From: Gammaproteobacteria bacterium
GTDB lineage: Bacteria; Pseudomonadota; Gammaproteobacteria; SZUA-229
Assembly (NCBI GenBank): GCA_011051475.1
Contig: DRLE01000045.1
Location: 1-5,873 of the forward strand
Direction of reading: 5' to 3'
DNA: 5,873 nt
Of this stretch, positions 5,644 to 5,873 are shown one piece after another. Each line of letters begins with the position of its first letter. Position 1 is the first letter of the stretch. Position numbers and translations under genes: made by a program. Under the pieces are notes generated by a model. It did no database searches. It was not told the origin of the DNA and worked only from the letters and a program-made list of their open reading frames with translations.

Positions 5644-5766
5644 AACTCCAGGGTAACGGAAGCCCGGAAAGCAGTAACACGATAGCCATAGACTACTGAG
5701 AGAAGGGCTTTTATCCTTCCCCTGCCCACCCGTCATTGTGTGGGCGTGAAACAGGCAAGGATCAGG
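5644..5766 (+). other. Spacer with two short hairpins between PPK2 and mpl
   Basis: 123 nt without a recognised gene. Two inverted repeats follow each other: GAAGG (5702-5706) with CCTTC (5715-5719), and GCCCAC (5724-5729) with GTGGGC (5740-5745, 10-nt loop). Neither is followed by a T-run, so a classical terminator is not supported. They may be a leader structure, a protected mRNA end or a weak Rho-independent-like element before mpl. AAGGA (5757-5761) serves as the mpl ribosome-binding site. Confidence 0.35.
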
Positions 5767-5873
5767 ATGAAGCTACACATATTGGGTATATGCGGCACTT
5801 TCATGGGGGGACTGGCGATTCTTGCGCGCCAGGCCGGTTTTGAGGTGGAAGGCTCGGATGCCAATGTCTACCC
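5767..5873 (+). CDS. mpl: UDP-N-acetylmuramate:L-alanyl-gamma-D-glutamyl-meso-diaminopimelate ligase, 5' part
   Basis: Only the first 35 codons are inside the window; the frame is open at the right edge. Mpl joins the recycled murein tripeptide (L-Ala-gamma-D-Glu-mesoDAP) to UDP-MurNAc in the cytosol, using ATP, to save peptidoglycan building blocks. The visible N-terminus MKLHILGICGTFMGGLAIL, followed by ARQAG and GSDANVYP (29-36, the last codon incomplete), closely matches the start of E. coli Mpl as I recall it. The nucleotide-binding-fold loop GICGTFMGG separates it from MurC, which has GIGG(S/A)GM at this place. ATG 5767 has AAGGA 5 nt upstream. The 123-nt gap after the second PPK2 leaves open whether mpl shares its transcript. 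The identification also supports a Gram-negative host. Confidence 0.9.
   Translation, partial: MKLHILGICGTFMGGLAILARQAGFEVEGSDANVY

Overview
The window looks like chromosomal DNA of a gammaproteobacterium with moderate GC content. The clues are the start of an E. coli-like mpl gene at the right edge, one-domain PPK2 enzymes of the proteobacterial type, and a pyrophosphate-dependent phosphofructokinase, which is common in methanotrophs, ammonia oxidisers and sulfur oxidisers. The lineage is inferred from protein resemblance only.

Layout: on the minus strand, a small conserved-looking hypothetical gene (1341-1688) is followed after 43 nt by pfp (20-1297), reading leftwards. A 251-nt divergent intergenic region (1689-1939) separates this pair from a plus-strand series: adenylate kinase with a very long lysine-rich C-terminal tail (1940-3133), a small multi-pass membrane protein (3176-3709), a first PPK2 (3745-4536), a second PPK2 with an N-terminal extension (4642-5643), and the first 35 codons of mpl (5767 to the edge). 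Plus-strand gaps are 42, 35, 105 and 123 nt. No convincing Rho-independent terminator was found in them, so read-through along the series is possible.

Common theme: four of the six complete genes move phosphoanhydride phosphate. Pfp uses PPi in place of ATP. Adk interconverts AMP, ADP and ATP. The PPK2 pair is expected to charge nucleoside diphosphates from polyphosphate. Adk plus PPK2 can in principle take AMP to ATP at the expense of polyphosphate.

The most unusual element is the tail of Adk (about residues 258-397). It holds 57 lysines in 140 residues and one acidic residue, in a histone H1/AlgP-like Ala-Lys-Val pattern. The main hypothesis is that this polycation tethers Adk to polyphosphate granules or to the nucleoid, next to the PPK2 enzymes encoded downstream. 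This is inference. The sequence shows directly only the fusion and the gene neighbourhood.
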